Of a stretch of DNA of 7,340 bases, positions 4,008 to 7,340 are shown piece by piece. Origin of the DNA: CAZYBG01 sp964645155. GTDB lineage: Bacteria; Pseudomonadota; Alphaproteobacteria; Rhodobacterales; Rhodobacteraceae. A program made the translations under genes and the position numbers. The stretch covers positions 1 through 7,340 of the forward strand of contig CAZYBG010000131.1 of assembly GCA_964645155.1 (NCBI GenBank). Direction: 5' to 3'. How positions within the stretch are numbered: position 1 is the stretch's first letter; every line of letters begins with the position of its first letter. The notes under the pieces are model-generated. The model was not told the origin of the DNA. It saw only the letters and a program-made list of their open reading frames with translations, and did not search any database.

Positions 4008-6188
4008 ATGGCCTCCACACATCCTTCGCGGCGTCGCGCGGCGCCGTTTCTCGCCGGCTTCATCGGGCTTGCGGCCTGCGGTGGCGGGGGCGGCGATGGC
4101 GACGGCGGGGCCAATGGCCCCGACCCCGATCCCGGCGGTGCGGGCACGCTCGGCTCGTACTTCGTCTCGTCCTTCGCGGCCTTCGAGGCGGCGGCGGCGA
4201 ACCTGCGCGACAATGTCTCGCGCTACACCGTGCAGTCCGGCAGCATCCCGCTGCCCGACAACCCCAACGTTCCAGGCGACGACGGCGGCACCTATGTCAG
4301 CTATCCGTTGGCCTCCTCGCGGGTCGATTATGCGCATGCGGTCGGGCTTACTGGCCGGGGGCAGGTGATCTCGATCATCGACGACGGGTTCCGCCGTTCG
4401 CATGCCGCATTCGCGGGCAAGAGCAACAGCTCGACCGGAACCATCCAGACGGAAGACCACGGCACCGCGGTCGCGTCGGTCGCCGCCGGAAATTCATCGA
4501 CCATGATCGGTGTCGCGCCGGGCGCCGACCTGCATTTCGGCGACTGGAGCGGCAGCAATCTCGCGGCCGCGACCAATCAGGCTCGGGCCCTCGGCGCCGT
4601 TGCACAGAACAACTCCTGGGGCTTCGTCGATGGCACAGGCAACACGCTGCAGGTGAGCACGGACAGCTTCGATCTGATCTTCGCCAATCCGACCGGTCAG
4701 GCCTATCTCGCCGCGCTCGACGCCTATGCCGCCGAGGGGGTCGTCGTCTTCGCCGTGTCGAACAACCCCGACGAACCCGCGGCCGGGCTGATGGAGGCGC
4801 TGCCTCTGCTCCGGCCCAGCCTCGAGGAAGGCTGGATCGCCGTTGCGAATGCCGTGCCGGACTTCGACAATGCGGGCATCAACTCGGCCAACCTCGTCTC
4901 GGCCGGCTGCCTCGAAGCCGCCCAGTGGTGCATGGTCGCCGACGGCTTCTGGTACGCGGCGAATGCCGATACGAACAGTTCCTACGACCAGGTCGTCGGT
5001 TCGTCCTTCGCGGCACCGCAGGTGGCCGGGGCGATGGCGCTGCTTGCCGAGGCGTTTCCCGCCCTCACACCGCACGACCTGCGCATTCGCCTCCTCGCCT
5101 CGGCCAACAACCAGTTCGCCAACTTCAACGCCGCAGGCACGATGGATCTGCTGCCGGGGCCGGAAGAGTTCCTGCACGACTACTCCACGCAGTTCGGCCA
5201 CGGCTTCCTCGACCTGCGCGCGGCGCTGCTGCCGATCGGTACCCCCGTGCTGACGATGGCGGGCGGCGACACCATCGCGGTCAAGGATGCCGCCTTCACC
5301 ACCGGCGCCGCGTTCGGCGACGCGGTGCAGCAGAGCCTCGCCGGCATCGACCTCGCGGTGGCCGACAGCCTCGCCGGGGCGTTCAAGATGCCGGGCGCCT
5401 CGCTCGCCGGAACGGCAGCGCCGGTGCCGCTGGGCGACGGGCTGCTGGCGCGGACCATGGCGTCGGACCTGACCCGGACGCGGACCGCGGCCGTCGCCGC
5501 GCCGCGCCCGACCTTCGCCGACCATGCCGGCCGGACGCTCGACCTCGTCGATGCCGAGACCGGGCTGCGCGCCTCGCTGCTCGTGCCGCAGGACGGCAGC
5601 GCTGCCGACGGCTACGGCTTTGCCTTCACCCAGCCGCTGACCACCGGCCCGCTGCAGGTCGACGTGGGCGTCAAGGTCGCGCAGGACGACGGCAGCCTGC
5701 TGGGCTTCGGCGGCGACGATGGCGGCGCCGGGCTCGCCTCGGTCGGGGTGACGGTCTCGCGCGCGTTTGACGGCGGCGGGTTTCTGGCTCTGCAGGCCGA
5801 GATGGGCGTGGCCGAGGTCGGCTCGCCCGACGCGTTCTCCGACGTCTCGGACGTGGGCTTCGACAGCTACGGCGTGACGGTCGGCCACCGCGACGTCTTC
5901 GCCCGCGGCGACCGCCTCGCGCTCGGCGTCTCGATGCCGACGGCGGTGACCTCGGGCGCCGGCCGCGTGGACCTGGCGGTCGCCACCGCCGAGGGCGGGC
6001 GCGAGGTGCGCTCGGTCGGGATCGACCTCGCCCCGTCCGAGCGGCAGGTCGATGTCTCGATCGGCTATCAGGTGCCGGTGGGCGCCCGCAGCGAACTGCT
6101 GTTCGAGGTGGTCCATGCCCAGAACTGGGGCAATGTCGCGGGCCGCGAGGATACGGCCGGCGTGGTCGGGTTCACCTTCCGGTTCTGA
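4008..6188 (+). CDS. S8 (subtilisin-like) serine peptidase, lipoprotein signal, C-terminal beta-barrel-like domain
   Basis: This is a 726-residue secreted endopeptidase. AGGA (3997-4000) lies 7 nt before the chosen ATG; earlier in-frame starts would extend into the tRNA relic. Residues 1-24 form a signal peptide (RRR, hydrophobic FLAGFIGL, lipobox LAAC with C24), followed by a Gly/Asp-rich linker. The S8 domain runs about 90-400 with Asp in IIDDGF (D125), His in DHGTAVA (H151), an NNSWG oxyanion-region motif, and Ser in GSSFAAP (S333). FGHGFLDLRAALLPIG closes the domain, as in autotransporter-type S8 enzymes. A helical linker (AAFGDAVQQSLAGIDLAVAD) follows, then a beta-rich stretch from about 535 to the end, finishing GFTFRF with the terminal Phe typical of outer-membrane barrels. 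The stretch (about 190 residues) is shorter than the usual 250-300-residue autotransporter barrel. Substrate is unknown; a surface or outer-membrane protease is likely. Gene and family are firm, the translocation route is inferred. Confidence 0.9.
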   Translation: MASTHPSRRRAAPFLAGFIGLAACGGGGGDGDGGANGPDPDPGGAGTLGSYFVSSFAAFEAAAANLRDNVSRYTVQSGSIPLPDNPNVPGDDGGTYVSYPLASSRVDYAHAVGLTGRGQVISIIDDGFRRSHAAFAGKSNSSTGTIQTEDHGTAVASVAAGNSSTMIGVAPGADLHFGDWSGSNLAAATNQARALGAVAQNNSWGFVDGTGNTLQVSTDSFDLIFANPTGQAYLAALDAYAAEGVVVFAVSNNPDEPAAGLMEALPLLRPSLEEGWIAVANAVPDFDNAGINSANLVSAGCLEAAQWCMVADGFWYAANADTNSSYDQVVGSSFAAPQVAGAMALLAEAFPALTPHDLRIRLLASANNQFANFNAAGTMDLLPGPEEFLHDYSTQFGHGFLDLRAALLPIGTPVLTMAGGDTIAVKDAAFTTGAAFGDAVQQSLAGIDLAVADSLAGAFKMPGASLAGTAAPVPLGDGLLARTMASDLTRTRTAAVAAPRPTFADHAGRTLDLVDAETGLRASLLVPQDGSAADGYGFAFTQPLTTGPLQVDVGVKVAQDDGSLLGFGGDDGGAGLASVGVTVSRAFDGGGFLALQAEMGVAEVGSPDAFSDVSDVGFDSYGVTVGHRDVFARGDRLALGVSMPTAVTSGAGRVDLAVATAEGGREVRSVGIDLAPSERQVDVSIGYQVPVGARSELLFEVVHAQNWGNVAGREDTAGVVGFTFRF

Positions 6189-6194
6189 CCGGCA

Positions 6195-7340
<1,146 letters not shown>

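Noticed and set aside
3887..5770. 627-residue plus-strand frame inside the peptidase gene
   Set aside because: It is Arg-rich low-complexity translation typical of an off-frame in high-GC DNA, with no motifs, while the overlapping peptidase frame has a full catalytic triad.
4494..6116. 540-residue minus-strand frame opposite the peptidase gene
   Set aside because: His/Arg/Gly-rich shadow of the opposite strand with no recognisable domain.
6189..6194. Shared terminator between the peptidase gene and sufS
   Set aside because: The gap is 6 bp and no stem with a T-run on either strand was found around it.

Overview
The window looks like the junction between an integrated conjugative or mobilisable element (left half) and the chromosome of a GC-rich alphaproteobacterium (right half). 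Rhodobacterales or a near relative is the most likely host, judged from the SufS sequence, the high GC in the right half, and a type of small coupled gene plus serine recombinase that I associate with alphaproteobacterial islands. This taxonomic call is inference; no marker gene is fully present.

Left part, 1-1612: three closely packed plus-strand genes form the end of a conjugation-type operon. They are the C-terminal half of a VirD4/TraG coupling ATPase (5' end outside the window), a small single-pass membrane protein with four periplasmic cysteines, and an 81-residue protein. The last has a ribbon-helix-helix-like N-terminus and ends in DFDDEIPF, nearly the same as the C-terminal tip of bacterial single-stranded DNA-binding protein (SSB). 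I regard this as the most interesting item in the window.

Middle, 1613-3787: a candidate promoter precedes a two-gene unit, a 115-residue unknown protein overlapping by ATGA with a large serine recombinase. The recombinase frame runs straight through an intact antisense tRNA-Arg(CCG) gene (3576-3652, minus strand). This is the usual arrangement when a recombinase sits at the end of an element that uses a tRNA gene as attachment site. About 135 bp further right is a second copy of the tRNA 5' half (3788-3831), cut off after the anticodon stem. The intact and truncated copies differ by compensatory changes in the anticodon stem, so they derive from two different tRNA-Arg genes: probably an element-borne copy (intact) and the original host gene (broken). 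A 22-bp imperfect repeat of the recombinase 3' end lies between them, suggesting a layered or repeated insertion history.

Right part, 3832-7340: chromosomal genes. A subtilisin-family (S8) serine peptidase has a lipobox and a C-terminal beta-rich, barrel-like domain (4008-6188, plus). It converges, with a 6-bp gap, on the cysteine desulfurase gene sufS (minus; its first roughly 25 codons lie outside the window). SufS supplies sulfur for iron-sulfur cluster assembly and has no evident link to the element. No rRNA, CRISPR array or insertion sequence was seen.
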